Positions 9,958 through 18,855 of a stretch of 64,000 nucleotides of DNA are shown piece after piece (within the stretch, counting starts at the first letter, position 1; every line of letters starts with the position of its first letter). The DNA lies in contig NZ_JAHKSI010000001.1 in assembly GCF_019720915.1 (NCBI RefSeq), forward strand, positions 2,046,001 to 2,110,000. The letters are read 5' to 3'. A program made the position numbers and the translations under genes. The notes beneath the pieces are model-generated. The model did no database searches and was not told where the DNA came from. It saw only the letters and a list, made by a program, of their open reading frames with translations. The stretch comes from Alkalihalobacillus sp. TS-13 (GTDB lineage: Bacteria > Bacillota > Bacilli > Bacillales > Fictibacillaceae).

Positions 9958-10149
9958 ATAAGTACCATCCATAAATCAACGTTTCATTATGGCAAGTTGA
10001 AAGTCAAAAGCTTATAAATTTTCTCTTCAAACTTCGCGACACGCCGGCGACAAAGCAAGACAAAAGAGGTTCCCCATTAAGGAGCACCACAAGGTGCAGG
10101 TAGATCTGGAATGACATCTGAGAAAAGAATAGATCCAACCGCAAAAAGA

Positions 10150-10178
10150 AACCCCCGCCTCAAACGACCTTTGGCGAG
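10150..10178 (-). terminator. Terminator overlapping the lonB stop codon
   Basis: On the minus strand CCTCGCC (in the last lonB codons) pairs with GGCGGGG, followed by a T-rich tract. The stop codon TGA (10160-10162) lies in the loop/stem, so translation to the end of lonB would compete with hairpin formation. Confidence 0.65.
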
Positions 10179-11827
10179 GACTCTTGCGTAGTGATGCTAT
10201 CGACTCTTTCTTTATGGTATTTTTCCTTGAAGACGTGTTCAAAAATCTCTTCTAAGTGTTCGACGTATACAATTTCGACTCCTTCGATTTGTTTAAGGAT
10301 CGATTGTTGGTTTTCTTTTGGCACAAAAACAGTTTGGACGCCTGCTTGACTTGCAGCTGAAACTTTAGCAAAGACACCCCCAACAGGTTTTACACTACCG
10401 TGTATGCTGATCTCTCCCGTCATCGCTATTTGATTGTCCACTTTAATCCCCTTGATTGCAGAATAGATAGCAGTTGCGATTGCTATGCCTGCTGAAGGGC
10501 CGTCGACAGGAGCTCCACCCGGGAAATTGATATGGATGTCAAAGTTGCTAGAAGGAATGCCCATTCTTCTAAGGACCGTCAACACATTTTCAACTGAACT
10601 TTTCGCGAGGCTTTTACGTCTAATTGATTTGGATTGGCTGCCGATGCTCTCTTCCTCTACGATACCGGTAATCATAATCGAGCCTTTTTCTTTTGTCGGT
10701 ATCACGGTCGCTTCAATTTCAAGAAGGGCACCAGTATTAGGTCCATAGACCGCCAATCCATTGATATACCCGACCCGAGGAACAGGATGTATCTTGGATT
10801 CCATCCTAGGAGACAGCTGACTTGAATGGAGGACCCATTCGATATCATTTTTCGTCAGATGGTTACGGTCTTCAGTTATCGCCAGACCTGCTGCGATCTG
10901 AACACTGTTGACAGCTTCACGGCCATTACGAGCATAACGTGAAAGCAGGGTTAAGGCACTTTCTTCAATTGTAAATTGGATTTTCTCAACCGCTCTCTTT
11001 GCAATACGGATGATATCATCGGCGGTTAGCTCTTTGAAAAAGATTTCGAGACACCTTGATCGGATAGCGGGCGGAATTTCATCAGGAGTACGCGTCGTTG
11101 CACCAATCATGCGGAAATCTGCCGGTAATCCATTTTGAAAAATATCATGGATATGCTGGGGGATCTGGTTGTTCTCTTCACTGTAATAAGCACTTTCTAA
11201 AAACACTTTGCGGTCTTCTAAAACCTTAAGAAGCTTGTTCATTTGGATCGGATGAAGCTCTCCGATTTCGTCTATGAAGAGAACTCCACCATGCGCATTC
11301 GTGACAGCACCTTGTTTCGGTTGCGGAATACCAGCTTGTCCCATCGCTCCTGCTCCTTGATAGATCGGGTCATGAACTGAACCGATCAGCGGGTCAGCAA
11401 TTCCACGCTCATCAAAACGTGCTGTGGTTGCATCCAACTCAACAAAAACAGCTGTTGGCTTGAAAGGGGATCGGGCATTTTTCTTTGCTTCCTCTAACAC
11501 AATCCTTGCAGCCGCGGTCTTCCCAACTCCTGGTGGCCCATAGATAATGACATGTTGTGGGTTAGGACCACATAGCGCAGCTTTTAAAGCCCGGAGCCCT
11601 TCAGCCTGGCCGATAATTTCATCAAAACGCGAGGGCCTTACTTTTTCAGATAATGGCTCGCTTAACGAGATACTTCTCAATCTTCGAAGCTGATCCATTT
11701 CCTTTCGTGATTCTTTATCTATCGAAACTTTTTGAGTCCGTTGATTTCGCAGTAAATTCCAAAAGTAGAGACCGATGATTACGCCAAAGAACAGCTGGAT
11801 GATCAATGCTATTCCTGTCCAACTCAT
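10160..11827 (-). CDS. lonB: Membrane-anchored Lon-like protease LonB
   Basis: AAA+ Lon-family protease; in B. subtilis it acts in the forespore under sigma-F/sigma-G. 555 residues. One N-terminal membrane helix (GIALIIQLFFGVIIGLYFW), Walker A GPPGVGKT near residue 97, Walker B GGVLFIDEIGELHPIQ, and a C-terminal protease domain with Ser in GAPVDGPSAGIAIA and Lys in VGGVFAKVSAA. Unlike LonA it lacks the long N-terminal substrate domain. ATG at 11827 with GAGGGG upstream. A sigma-F-like promoter precedes it. It lies between clpX and lonA, a conserved Bacillaceae order. Confidence 0.96.
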   Translation of the reverse strand: MSWTGIALIIQLFFGVIIGLYFWNLLRNQRTQKVSIDKESRKEMDQLRRLRSISLSEPLSEKVRPSRFDEIIGQAEGLRALKAALCGPNPQHVIIYGPPGVGKTAAARIVLEEAKKNARSPFKPTAVFVELDATTARFDERGIADPLIGSVHDPIYQGAGAMGQAGIPQPKQGAVTNAHGGVLFIDEIGELHPIQMNKLLKVLEDRKVFLESAYYSEENNQIPQHIHDIFQNGLPADFRMIGATTRTPDEIPPAIRSRCLEIFFKELTADDIIRIAKRAVEKIQFTIEESALTLLSRYARNGREAVNSVQIAAGLAITEDRNHLTKNDIEWVLHSSQLSPRMESKIHPVPRVGYINGLAVYGPNTGALLEIEATVIPTKEKGSIMITGIVEEESIGSQSKSIRRKSLAKSSVENVLTVLRRMGIPSSNFDIHINFPGGAPVDGPSAGIAIATAIYSAIKGIKVDNQIAMTGEISIHGSVKPVGGVFAKVSAASQAGVQTVFVPKENQQSILKQIEGVEIVYVEHLEEIFEHVFKEKYHKERVDSITTQESSPKVV

Positions 11828-11864
11828 GCCTTCCCCTCCTATATGTATGTGTTTTCGTATCCAC

Positions 11865-11894
11865 TAGTATTTCCGAGCATGTGTTGGACTAAAC
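11865..11894 (-). promoter_or_regulatory. Candidate sigma-F promoter of lonB
   Basis: On the minus strand GTTTA (4 of 5 bases of the GYATA -35) is followed after 15 bp by GGAAATACTA, which matches the sigma-F -10 consensus GGNNANANTR at every defined base. It lies about 40 bp upstream of lonB, a gene expressed in the forespore in B. subtilis. Confidence 0.55.
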
Positions 11895-12010
11895 GTTATT
11901 TTCTGAATTGGATGCAGGAATTTACTTTTAATTTTAGTTGCTATTTAGTTCGTTCGAATAGTTAACGTACAAAGAAGACTTTAGTTAAAAATTTTAAAAT
12001 TAACAAGCAA

Positions 12011-12040
12011 AAAAACACTCTGCTCGAGGCAGAGTGCTTT
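12011..12040 (-). terminator. Terminator after clpX
   Basis: Perfect 8-bp stem CACTCTGC (12016-12023) with GCAGAGTG (12029-12036), followed on the minus strand by seven T. Confidence 0.93.
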
Positions 12041-12052
12041 ATCGATCATTCA

Positions 12053-13327
12053 TTATGCACTTTCTTTAGGTTTCTTTTTTTCATCGATAACAGTACCGTC
12101 TTCAAGAACAAGCTGCGGCGGCACTTTATCCGTAACTGTTTCTGCGGTAATGACACACTTGTTGATATCTTCACGTGATGGAAGATCGAACATTACATCA
12201 AGCATGATGCCTTCAATGATGGAACGCAGACCACGTGCTCCGGTTTTACGTTCAATAGCTTGCTTCGCGATTTCGCTAAGTGCATCATCAGTGAACTCAA
12301 GCTCGACATCATCCAGCTGTAACAGCTTCTTGTATTGTTTTACAAGTGCGTTCTTTGGTTTGGTCAGGATTTCCACCAATGCTTCCTCATCTAGTGGCGT
12401 CAGGCTGGATGTAACCGGAAGACGACCGATGAATTCAGGTATAAGCCCGAATCGAAGCAAGTCTTCAGGCAATACTTTTGATAAGTATTCACCTTGTTTA
12501 AGTTCAGCTTTTTCAGAAGTCTCAGTCCCGAATCCGATGACTTTCTTTCCGAGACGACGTTTAACAATCTGTTCGATTCCATCGAATGCTCCACCACAAA
12601 TGAAAAGGATATTCGTAGTATCGATTTGGATGAATTCCTGATGAGGATGCTTACGTCCACCTTGAGGAGGTACACTGGCGACAGTTCCTTCAAGGATTTT
12701 AAGTAAAGCTTGTTGTACACCTTCACCAGATACATCACGTGTGATCGATGGATTCTCAGACTTACGTGCAATCTTGTCGATTTCATCGATGTAAATGATA
12801 CCGCGTTCTGCTTTTTCCACATCATAGTCTGCAGACTGGATCAATTTGAGCAAGATGTTTTCAACATCTTCCCCTACGTAACCAGCTTCAGTTAAAGATG
12901 TAGCATCAGCAATTGCAAATGGTACATTTAGGATACGCGCTAATGTTTGAGCCAGTAATGTTTTACCGCTACCAGTAGGTCCGATCATCGCGATATTACT
13001 TTTTGCCAGCTCAACATCATCTGATTTTTTAGATGCGTTGATACGCTTGTAATGGTTATAAACCGCTACGGAAAGCGATTTTTTCGCTTGGTCCTGACCG
13101 ATCACATAATCATCAAGGATTTTCCGGATTTCTTGTGGTTTCGGAACGTCTTTGAACTCTACATCTTCTTCCGTTCCAAGTTCCTCTTCTACGATTTCTG
13201 TACACAATTCAATACATTCATCACAAATATAGACACCTGGTCCGGCAACCAGTTTACGTACTTGATCTTGTGTCTTACCACAAAAAGAACATTTCAATTG
13301 CCCTTTTTCTTCATTAAATTTAAACAT
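12053..13327 (-). CDS. clpX: ATP-dependent unfoldase ClpX
   Basis: AAA+ unfoldase that feeds substrates to the ClpP peptidase. 424 residues, full length. N-terminal four-cysteine zinc-binding domain (CSFCGK then CDECIELC, residues 13-42), Walker A GPTGSGKT near residue 119, Walker [12 protein letters not shown], pore loop GYVGED, the IGF loop (KKVIGFGTE) that contacts ClpP, and sensor-2 [11 protein letters not shown] at 13327 with GGGGTGA upstream. Monocistronic by appearance, with a strong terminator of its own; tig lies upstream, the usual Bacillus order. Confidence 0.98.
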   Translation of the reverse strand: MFKFNEEKGQLKCSFCGKTQDQVRKLVAGPGVYICDECIELCTEIVEEELGTEEDVEFKDVPKPQEIRKILDDYVIGQDQAKKSLSVAVYNHYKRINASKKSDDVELAKSNIAMIGPTGSGKTLLAQTLARILNVPFAIADATSLTEAGYVGEDVENILLKLIQSADYDVEKAERGIIYIDEIDKIARKSENPSITRDVSGEGVQQALLKILEGTVASVPPQGGRKHPHQEFIQIDTTNILFICGGAFDGIEQIVKRRLGKKVIGFGTETSEKAELKQGEYLSKVLPEDLLRFGLIPEFIGRLPVTSSLTPLDEEALVEILTKPKNALVKQYKKLLQLDDVELEFTDDALSEIAKQAIERKTGARGLRSIIEGIMLDVMFDLPSREDINKCVITAETVTDKVPPQLVLEDGTVIDEKKKPKESA

Positions 13328-13637
13328 TGAATCACCCCTAAGAATGGTTTGGATGAATTGTTACTTTTAGTTATTTGTCATCGTGTGTATTTTACACATT
13401 GAAAGATTTCCAATATGTTTTGAGAGTAACAAATCTGTCGTTAGAATCCATTATTGTTATGTATTTGATTTTATCACGAAGAGCCGTAAAACAAAAATAA
13501 TAACGCTTTGTTATGTAAATTCGAAATGCTGATATGTATCAGTATAGTCATAAAACAGCTGTGCGATTCCTAAATAAAAAATATATTTTTGTTAGTTACA
13601 CACCATGATTCTCGAGTCTGAAAAGAGCCATTTTTGT
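13328..13637. other. Gene-free gap between clpX and tig
   Basis: A/T-rich. It should contain the clpX promoter, but I could not pick one with good boxes on both sides. No repeat family of this window is present here and no open frame is convincing. Confidence 0.5.
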
Positions 13638-13673
13638 ATAAAACAAGGCACGAAAATTCGCGCCTTGTTTTAT
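13638..13673. terminator. Terminator after tig
   Basis: Perfect 12-bp inverted repeat ATAAAACAAGGC (13638-13649) / GCCTTGTTTTAT (13662-13673), just after the tig stop. Confidence 0.9.
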
Positions 13674-13686
13674 ATCTTACTGTATA

Positions 13687-14982
13687 TTATGCAACAGTCT
13701 TGCTATTCTCTACAAGAAAATCGATTGCTTTACGGACCTTCAAATCACCCTTCAGCAGATCAGGTCCACCTTGCATAGCGAGCATTTGCTTCATCTTTTC
13801 AACTTCCATTTGGTACATTTCAGCCATTTTCTTGATTTCTTCTTCAACTTCTTCATCAGAAATTTCGATGTTTTCAGCTTCTGCAATCGCTTCAAGAGTC
13901 AAGTTTGTGCGAACACGCTTTTCAGCGTCTTCTTTCATTTGTTCCTTCAACTGATCTTCAGAAGTTCCTGAGAACTGGTAGTACATATCAAGGTTCATAC
14001 CTTGCATTTGTAGACGTTGGTCGAATTCCTTCATCATACGGTCAAGTTCAGAATTGACCATTGCTTCTGGTACATCGATTTCTGCGTTATCAGACGCTTT
14101 TTGAACAATTTGATCTTTCATTTCATTTTCAGCTTGAGTTGTTTTATCATTTTGAAGGCGCTCTTTGATTTGAGTTTTCAACTCATCAAGAGTTTCAACT
14201 TCTTCATTTGCATCCTTAGCGAATTCATCGTCAAGCTCAGGTAGTTCCAATTGCTTGATTTCATGGATTTTAACTTTGAATGTTGCTACTTTTCCAGCAA
14301 GCTCTTCAGCATGGTATTCTTCAGGGAATGTTACTTCAACATCCTTTTCAGCTCCAGCTTCTTCACCTTCTAGCTGTTCTTCGAATCCTGGAATGAATGA
14401 TCCAGAACCGATTTCAAGAGAATAGTTCTCAGCAGTTCCACCTTCGAATGCCTCACCATCAACAAATCCTGCAAAGTCGATAACGACAGTATCGCCTTTT
14501 TCAACTTTACCGTCTTCTTTTACAGTCAATTCAGCATGCTTCTTTTGAAGAGCTGTCAATTCCTCTTGTACATCTTCATCTGTCACTTCTGTGTCCTGTT
14601 TTTCAACTTCAAGACCTTTGTACTCGCCAAGTTTAACTTCAGGTTTTACAGTGACAGTCGCTTTGAAAACAAGGTTTTTACCTTTTTCAATTTGCTCGAT
14701 GTCAACATCAGGTTGGTCAACCGGGTCGATTCCTGTTTCTTCTACCGCTTGGCTGTATGCACTAGGAAGCAGGATATCTAGAGCGTCCTGATAAAGTGCT
14801 TCTACTCCGAAACGCTTTTCAAACATTGAACGTGGTACTTTTCCCTTACGGAAGCCTGGTACGTTCACCTTTTTAACTACCTTTTTGAACGCTTGATCCA
14901 ATGCTTCATTTACACGTTCAGCATCGACATCAATGGTCAATACACCTTGATTACCTTCTTGCTTTTCCCATTTTGCACTCAT
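13687..14982 (-). CDS. tig: Trigger factor, ribosome-associated chaperone and prolyl isomerase
   Basis: Binds the ribosomal exit tunnel and holds nascent chains. 431 residues from ATG at 14982 (GGAGGG 9 bases upstream). Ribosome-docking signature [17 protein letters not shown] near residues 44-60; FKBP-type isomerase domain about residues 150-245 ([20 protein letters not shown] ... IPGFEEQL); the helical C-terminal arms are highly charged. Strongly acidic overall. It lies upstream of clpX as in most Firmicutes. Confidence 0.98.
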   Translation of the reverse strand: MSAKWEKQEGNQGVLTIDVDAERVNEALDQAFKKVVKKVNVPGFRKGKVPRSMFEKRFGVEALYQDALDILLPSAYSQAVEETGIDPVDQPDVDIEQIEKGKNLVFKATVTVKPEVKLGEYKGLEVEKQDTEVTDEDVQEELTALQKKHAELTVKEDGKVEKGDTVVIDFAGFVDGEAFEGGTAENYSLEIGSGSFIPGFEEQLEGEEAGAEKDVEVTFPEEYHAEELAGKVATFKVKIHEIKQLELPELDDEFAKDANEEVETLDELKTQIKERLQNDKTTQAENEMKDQIVQKASDNAEIDVPEAMVNSELDRMMKEFDQRLQMQGMNLDMYYQFSGTSEDQLKEQMKEDAEKRVRTNLTLEAIAEAENIEISDEEVEEEIKKMAEMYQMEVEKMKQMLAMQGGPDLLKGDLKVRKAIDFLVENSKTVA

Positions 14983-15080
14983 GACTATAATTCCCTCCAA
15001 CATTTATCTTCTTATAACTTCATTAACGTACGAATGAGTTTGCAACCACTACATTATAACACATGAACATTGGTTTTCAA

Positions 15081-16139
15081 CTAGTTCGGCTGGTCATCCT
15101 GCAGACCGACTTCTTTCATTGATAGACGTTCGATTTCCAAGATCTTTTCAACTACTTCATCAAGTAATTCTTCATCCAATGAAAAAGCAACCTGCAGTTC
15201 GTCTCCATCATAATCCATCCCATTCAGCCTGTGTGCAACTTCAAGAACCGCAACTGCCCATAATTGTTCATTGAGGGGTTCGGGCTGAAACGGATATATC
15301 ATGAACAAGTAATGATCCCAAATTTGCACGGCCATTTCTAGCAAAGTAGGGTTCTGTTGTTCAAGTTGATGCTCAATGATCGTCTTTACGAGTCGGTAAA
15401 ATTGTCCTTCCGGTATATCATGTAGTTGATCGGGACTAACACTCATCGTCTTGCCGAATTTATGTATACGGATTGATTCTGATGCGTCACCATCTTTCAA
15501 CATCTGTAAGACGATGGTCTTTAACGATGGATTGGCATCGGGATATGTAAGAAAATTCTTCAACTCGTGGCGTACAACCGGTTGATCTGGCTTTTCTATG
15601 GATTGGACAGCTTGCCATTGTTTTTTCGAGTCCGAAGACTTCAATTGTTCTGAAAGATGCTCAACTTCCTGATCGGAAAATTTCGTTTCAAAAACAAAGT
15701 CTTCGCTCGGTTCTTCCTCTGCCATCTTTCGGCTGAAATATAAGAGTTGGTAGAAATTTTCAGCCATTTGCGGCGGCAAGCTTTGTTCCTGTATGACAGC
15801 TTCGAGAATTTCTACGACTTCTTCATAATCACCTAATTGGATGAGGATCGATATGTAAATTTGAAGGACATCATAATACTCTCCGATGTCTTTTTTGAGA
15901 ATCTCGTCACATTTCTCCTTTGCTTCTCTTAGGTCACCTAGCTCAACCAGGCTCAAGACTACTCCTACGTTGCCTTGTGGGTGATCAGGCTCCATTTCGA
16001 TCAGCTGCCGGAAAAAATTCAGCGATTCTTTGTATTTCTTTTGTTTAAGGGCTGACATTCCCTTGTTCACAAGCTTTGCAGTAAGGTTTGGGAAGTAAAC
16101 GATTTTACTGTCACGCGGCCCTTTATGGTCTTTTTCCAA
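15081..16139 (-). CDS. ysoA: Tetratricopeptide-repeat protein, YsoA-like
   Basis: Cytoplasmic protein of about 352 residues with TPR-like helices in the first half (NKGMSALKQKKYKESLNFFRQLIE; GNVGVVLSLVELGDLREAKEKCDEIL; YISILIQLGDYEEVVEILEAVIQ) and an all-helical acidic second half without known motif. TTG at 16139 is chosen as start because GGGGAG lies 6 bases upstream; the frame opens at another TTG 24 bases earlier with no site. A TPR gene called ysoA sits at this place next to tig in B. subtilis. The function is unknown; a scaffolding or chaperone-partner role is only inference. Confidence 0.85.
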   Translation of the reverse strand: MEKDHKGPRDSKIVYFPNLTAKLVNKGMSALKQKKYKESLNFFRQLIEMEPDHPQGNVGVVLSLVELGDLREAKEKCDEILKKDIGEYYDVLQIYISILIQLGDYEEVVEILEAVIQEQSLPPQMAENFYQLLYFSRKMAEEEPSEDFVFETKFSDQEVEHLSEQLKSSDSKKQWQAVQSIEKPDQPVVRHELKNFLTYPDANPSLKTIVLQMLKDGDASESIRIHKFGKTMSVSPDQLHDIPEGQFYRLVKTIIEHQLEQQNPTLLEMAVQIWDHYLFMIYPFQPEPLNEQLWAVAVLEVAHRLNGMDYDGDELQVAFSLDEELLDEVVEKILEIERLSMKEVGLQDDQPN

Positions 16140-16263
16140 AACAATCTCCCCGCTTTTTATCAATCGTTTAAAGCAAGTTTAGCAGTTTAACTTCCTAAAA
16201 ACAAATGTTTACATATTAATTCTATATTACAGCTCTCAACGGCGTTCCGGTCTAGAGGGGTTT

Positions 16264-16383
16264 CATTTGAAGCGTTCATGATGCACTTTCATCCAGCTTT
16301 TTGCGCTCGAAGTGCTTATGAAGCGTTCATACGGTGACTCAGCGCAGTTTTTCACGCTCAAAGTGTCTTATGAAGCTTTTTAA
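16264..16383. repeat. 51-52-bp tandem intergenic repeat (R5)
   Basis: GAAGCGTTCAT begins at 16269 and 16320 (51 bp apart) and a third start GAAGC at 16372. The interior word CACTTTCATCC...CTTTTTGCGCTC recurs in the array at 57765-57870, which has the same 51-bp step. The flanks 16164-16263 and 16384-16465 hold no gene that I can see. Confidence 0.75.
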
Positions 16384-16465
16384 AGTCAATTCTCTCCTCG
16401 TTGTCACGGTATAAGAAAACGCTCCCCTGTTATTATGCAAAGGAAGCGTTAGTATGTATTAAGTA

Positions 16466-16542
16466 TGGCGTCCCAGGAGCGATTCGAACGCCCGACCGAC
16501 AGCTTAGAAGGCTGTTGCTCTATCCTGCTGAGCTACTGGGAC
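16466..16542 (-). tRNA. tRNA-Arg (anticodon TCT)
   Basis: Acceptor arms GTCCCAG/CTGGGAC, D-loop AGCTCAGCAGGATAGAGCA, anticodon loop CTTCTAA, T-loop GTTCGAATC. The CCA end is encoded (complement of 16466-16468). Reads AGA codons. Confidence 0.97.
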
Positions 16543-16572
16543 ATAATATCATGTAAAATATCAAGGTGTAAA

Positions 16573-16646
16573 TGGAGCGGGTGATGGGAATCGAACCCAC
16601 GACCAGAGCTTGGAAGGCTCTTGTTTTACCACTAAACTACACCCGC
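16573..16646 (-). tRNA. tRNA-Gly (anticodon TCC)
   Basis: Acceptor arms GCGGGTG/CACCCGC, D-loop TAGTTTAGTGGTAAAAC, anticodon loop CTTCCAA, T-loop GTTCGATTC, encoded CCA (complement of 16573-16575). It lies 30 bp from the tRNA-Arg gene on the same strand, so the two are probably cotranscribed. Confidence 0.97.
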
Positions 16647-16728
16647 ATCAATCAGCGACAATAATTAATATATCGAATTTCGATTGAAATGTCAATGGTT
16701 TTCTTTCTGGTCGTGAGTTCTTTTTCCA

Positions 16729-17244
16729 CTAAAGTTCATATTCTGTTGATAAATCGGTCAATTCCTCTCCATCATATTCAAAGAATCGCACTCTGATATG
16801 ACTGCGGTCTTTACACTCGCAAATTGCATACGTCCGTTCACGTCGATTTCTTGGTAAACGAAGGCTGCCTGGGTTTACAAAAACCATTCCATTTTGCTCG
16901 CATGATTCTGCGACATGGGAGTGGCCGAAGAACACTAGATCCGCACCTTGTTCCTCAGCTTTATAAGCCAAATTCATATAGGACATTTTTACATTGTATA
17001 GATGGCCATGGGTAACGAATAAGCGAAATCCTTGTTCTTCAATTAGGGATTCATTAGGAAAATCATCATGACCTATATCCATATTCCCCTGGACATTGTA
17101 AAAAGGTTTCAACCTCTCATCGTCTGACGATAGTTCAGAGTCTCCACAATGAACCATGACATCGACTTGGTTTTTATGCAGTTCGACAACTTTTTTCAGT
17201 TCTTTGGTAAGACCATGGCTATCACTAACGAGCAGAACGTTCAT
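16729..17244 (-). CDS. ysnB: Metal-dependent phosphodiesterase, YfcE/MJ0936 family
   Basis: 171 residues of calcineurin-like metallophosphoesterase fold. Metal-binding motifs in order: SDSHG (Asp8, His10), HCGDSE, GNMD, VTHGH and FFGHSH, ending with NPGSLRLPR. Such enzymes hydrolyse phosphodiesters with two divalent metals; the physiological substrate of the Bacillus protein is not known. ATG at 17244 with AAAGGAGG upstream. Third gene of an apparent rph-ysnA-ysnB operon (24-bp gap). Confidence 0.92.
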   Translation of the reverse strand: MNVLLVSDSHGLTKELKKVVELHKNQVDVMVHCGDSELSSDDERLKPFYNVQGNMDIGHDDFPNESLIEEQGFRLFVTHGHLYNVKMSYMNLAYKAEEQGADLVFFGHSHVAESCEQNGMVFVNPGSLRLPRNRRERTYAICECKDRSHIRVRFFEYDGEELTDLSTEYEL

Positions 17245-17267
17245 TGACAGGTCCTCCTTTTAATATT

Positions 17268-17861
17268 TCAAAAGATTTCAGACCAAGCGTTTCGTAATTC
17301 ATGCAGTGCATTTGCACGGTGACTGATTTTGTTCTTTTCCTCAGCATTCATTTCAGCCAATGTCTTTTCTTTTGAAGGAACATAGAAGATCGGATCATAG
17401 CCGAATCCGTTCGTGCCTCTTCTTTCGTTCAGAATGAGTCCTTCACATTTTCCTTCGACACTACTCGTTTCTTTTCCCAGTTGGGCTACTGCTAAAACAC
17501 ATACAAATCGAGCCGTACGTTCTTTTTCTGGGACAGATTCCAATTCAGCGAGTACTTTTTCTATATTAGCTTCATCATCCTTTTCTTCCCCCGCAAATCG
17601 TGCCGAAAAGATACCAGGCCGGCCATCGAGTGCGTCAATGACCAACCCGGAGTCATCGGCAATGACTGGCGCATGAAGTTTATTTGCGATTGTTTCTGCT
17701 TTGATGCTTGCGTTCTCTTTGAAACTCGATCCAGTCTCCTCAATCTCTTCATGAAAATCCAAATCTCTCAGAGAAACTACACTGATCCCAAACTCTTCAA
17801 ACATTTTACGGAATTCCTTGACCTTCCCCTCGTTATGTGAGGCGATGATGATTTTATCCAT
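17268..17861 (-). CDS. ysnA: XTP/dITP pyrophosphatase (nucleotide house-cleaning)
   Basis: Hydrolyses non-canonical purine triphosphates such as dITP and XTP to prevent their incorporation. 197-198 residues, RdgB/HAM1 family: substrate loop ASHNEGKVKEF at the start, catalytic ADDSGL near residue 68, GRRGTNGFGYDPIF, and the closing KNKISHRANAL. ATG at 17861 chosen (AGGTG 6 bases upstream); the GTG at 17870 follows immediately on the rph stop and lacks spacing. Probably translationally linked to rph. Confidence 0.95.
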   Translation of the reverse strand: MDKIIIASHNEGKVKEFRKMFEEFGISVVSLRDLDFHEEIEETGSSFKENASIKAETIANKLHAPVIADDSGLVIDALDGRPGIFSARFAGEEKDDEANIEKVLAELESVPEKERTARFVCVLAVAQLGKETSSVEGKCEGLILNERRGTNGFGYDPIFYVPSKEKTLAEMNAEEKNKISHRANALHELRNAWSEIF

Positions 17862-17870
17862 TTTAGTCAC

Positions 17871-18614
17871 CTACTTATCTCCGACCAAAAGGTGGGTATC
17901 CCCTAATGCAGCCTTTTGATGTTCGATGAGTTCTGTAATTCCTTTATCCGCTAACTCAAGCATCGTTTGTAACTGTTTATAGGAGAACGTAGCCTCTTCA
18001 CCTGTACCTTGGAGCTCAACAAATTCTTTTCCACCAGTCATGATTACGTTCATATCCACATGTGCTTTTGAGTCCTCTTCATAGCAGAGATCCAAAATTT
18101 CTCCGGATTCTGGTACTACCCCTACAGATGTAGCTGCTAAAAATTCTTTTATCGGCATTTTTTTAATGAGATCCTGTTCAATGAGTTTGTTGAACGCCAT
18201 CGTCATTGCTACAAATGCTCCAGTGATACTTGCCGTCCGCGTTCCGCCATCCGCTTGGATCACATCACAATCAATCCAGCAAGTGCGCTCCCCGATTTTA
18301 TCAAGGTCTACAACCGATCGCAGTGCACGGCCAATCAACCGTTGAATTTCCATCGTGCGTCCTGAGACTTTCCCTTTACTTGATTCACGGATGTTCCGTT
18401 GCTCAGTTGCCCGAGGCAGCATTGAATATTCAGCTGCAATCCAGCCTTTCCCCTGATTTCTCATAAAAGGCGGTACACGGTCCTCGATACTAGCTGTACA
18501 GATGACCTTCGTATCCCCTACAGAAATCAATACAGAGCCTTCCGGGTGTTTAATATAATTCGTTTCGATATGTATTTTCCGTAACTGATCATTTGTTCTT
18601 CCATCTGTTCTCAT
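17871..18614 (-). CDS. rph: Ribonuclease PH
   Basis: Phosphorolytic 3'-5' exoribonuclease that trims tRNA 3' ends. 247 residues. Family motifs: GRTNDQLR at the start, [14 protein letters not shown] with the phosphate-binding arginines, [42 protein letters not shown] at 18614 with GAGGAGGA upstream. It heads the rph-ysnA-ysnB operon; a 9-bp perfect inverted repeat lies 38 bp upstream of the start. Confidence 0.97.
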   Translation of the reverse strand: MRTDGRTNDQLRKIHIETNYIKHPEGSVLISVGDTKVICTASIEDRVPPFMRNQGKGWIAAEYSMLPRATEQRNIRESSKGKVSGRTMEIQRLIGRALRSVVDLDKIGERTCWIDCDVIQADGGTRTASITGAFVAMTMAFNKLIEQDLIKKMPIKEFLAATSVGVVPESGEILDLCYEEDSKAHVDMNVIMTGGKEFVELQGTGEEATFSYKQLQTMLELADKGITELIEHQKAALGDTHLLVGDK

Positions 18615-18651
18615 TGATTATTCCTCCTCTTTGCATCACACTATCGATTAG

Positions 18652-18690
18652 TATGACCAAGTCAAACAACAAAGTATGCTTTTGGTCATA
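18652..18690. promoter_or_regulatory. Inverted repeat upstream of rph
   Basis: TATGACCAA (18652-18660) and TTGGTCATA (18682-18690) form a perfect 9-bp inverted repeat with a 21-bp spacer, 38 bp upstream of rph. No T-run follows, so an operator is as likely as a hairpin. Confidence 0.4.
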
Positions 18691-18703
18691 TTACACGATA
18701 AAT

Positions 18704-18789
18704 AAAGAAAACTTCGCAAAGCCAAACCTTAGCGCGGCTGAGCTTAGTTGCACTTATATTGAAGAAAGTATTTATACTTTCTTTAAATG
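18704..18789 (+). repeat. R3 element, copy 1 (about 90 bp, two hairpins)
   Basis: Begins AAAGAAAACTTCGC and ends with the hairpin AAGAAAGTAttATACTTTCTT. About 80 percent identical by eye to 35821-35910. It lies between the gerM terminator and the rph leader, in the same orientation as the other two copies. Confidence 0.8.
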
Positions 18790-18795
18790 AGAAAA

Positions 18796-18815
18796 AGGCG
18801 GCTGAACACCGCCCT
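18796..18815 (-). terminator. Terminator after gerM
   Basis: GGCGG (18797-18801) pairs with CCGCC (18809-18813); on the minus strand the stem is followed by TTTTT. Confidence 0.75.
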
Positions 18816-18855
18816 GACTCTTTCTATCGTAACATAATTACATGATCTATTCATT

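Noticed and set aside
9798-9960. Heat-shock operators (CIRCE or CtsR) upstream of lonA
   Set aside because: No TTAGCACTC inverted repeat and no GGTCAAA-type direct repeat found on either strand.
10027-10242. 71-codon minus-strand frame after lonB
   Set aside because: Overlaps the lonB end and its terminator, odd Cys/Ser-rich composition, no ribosome-binding site.
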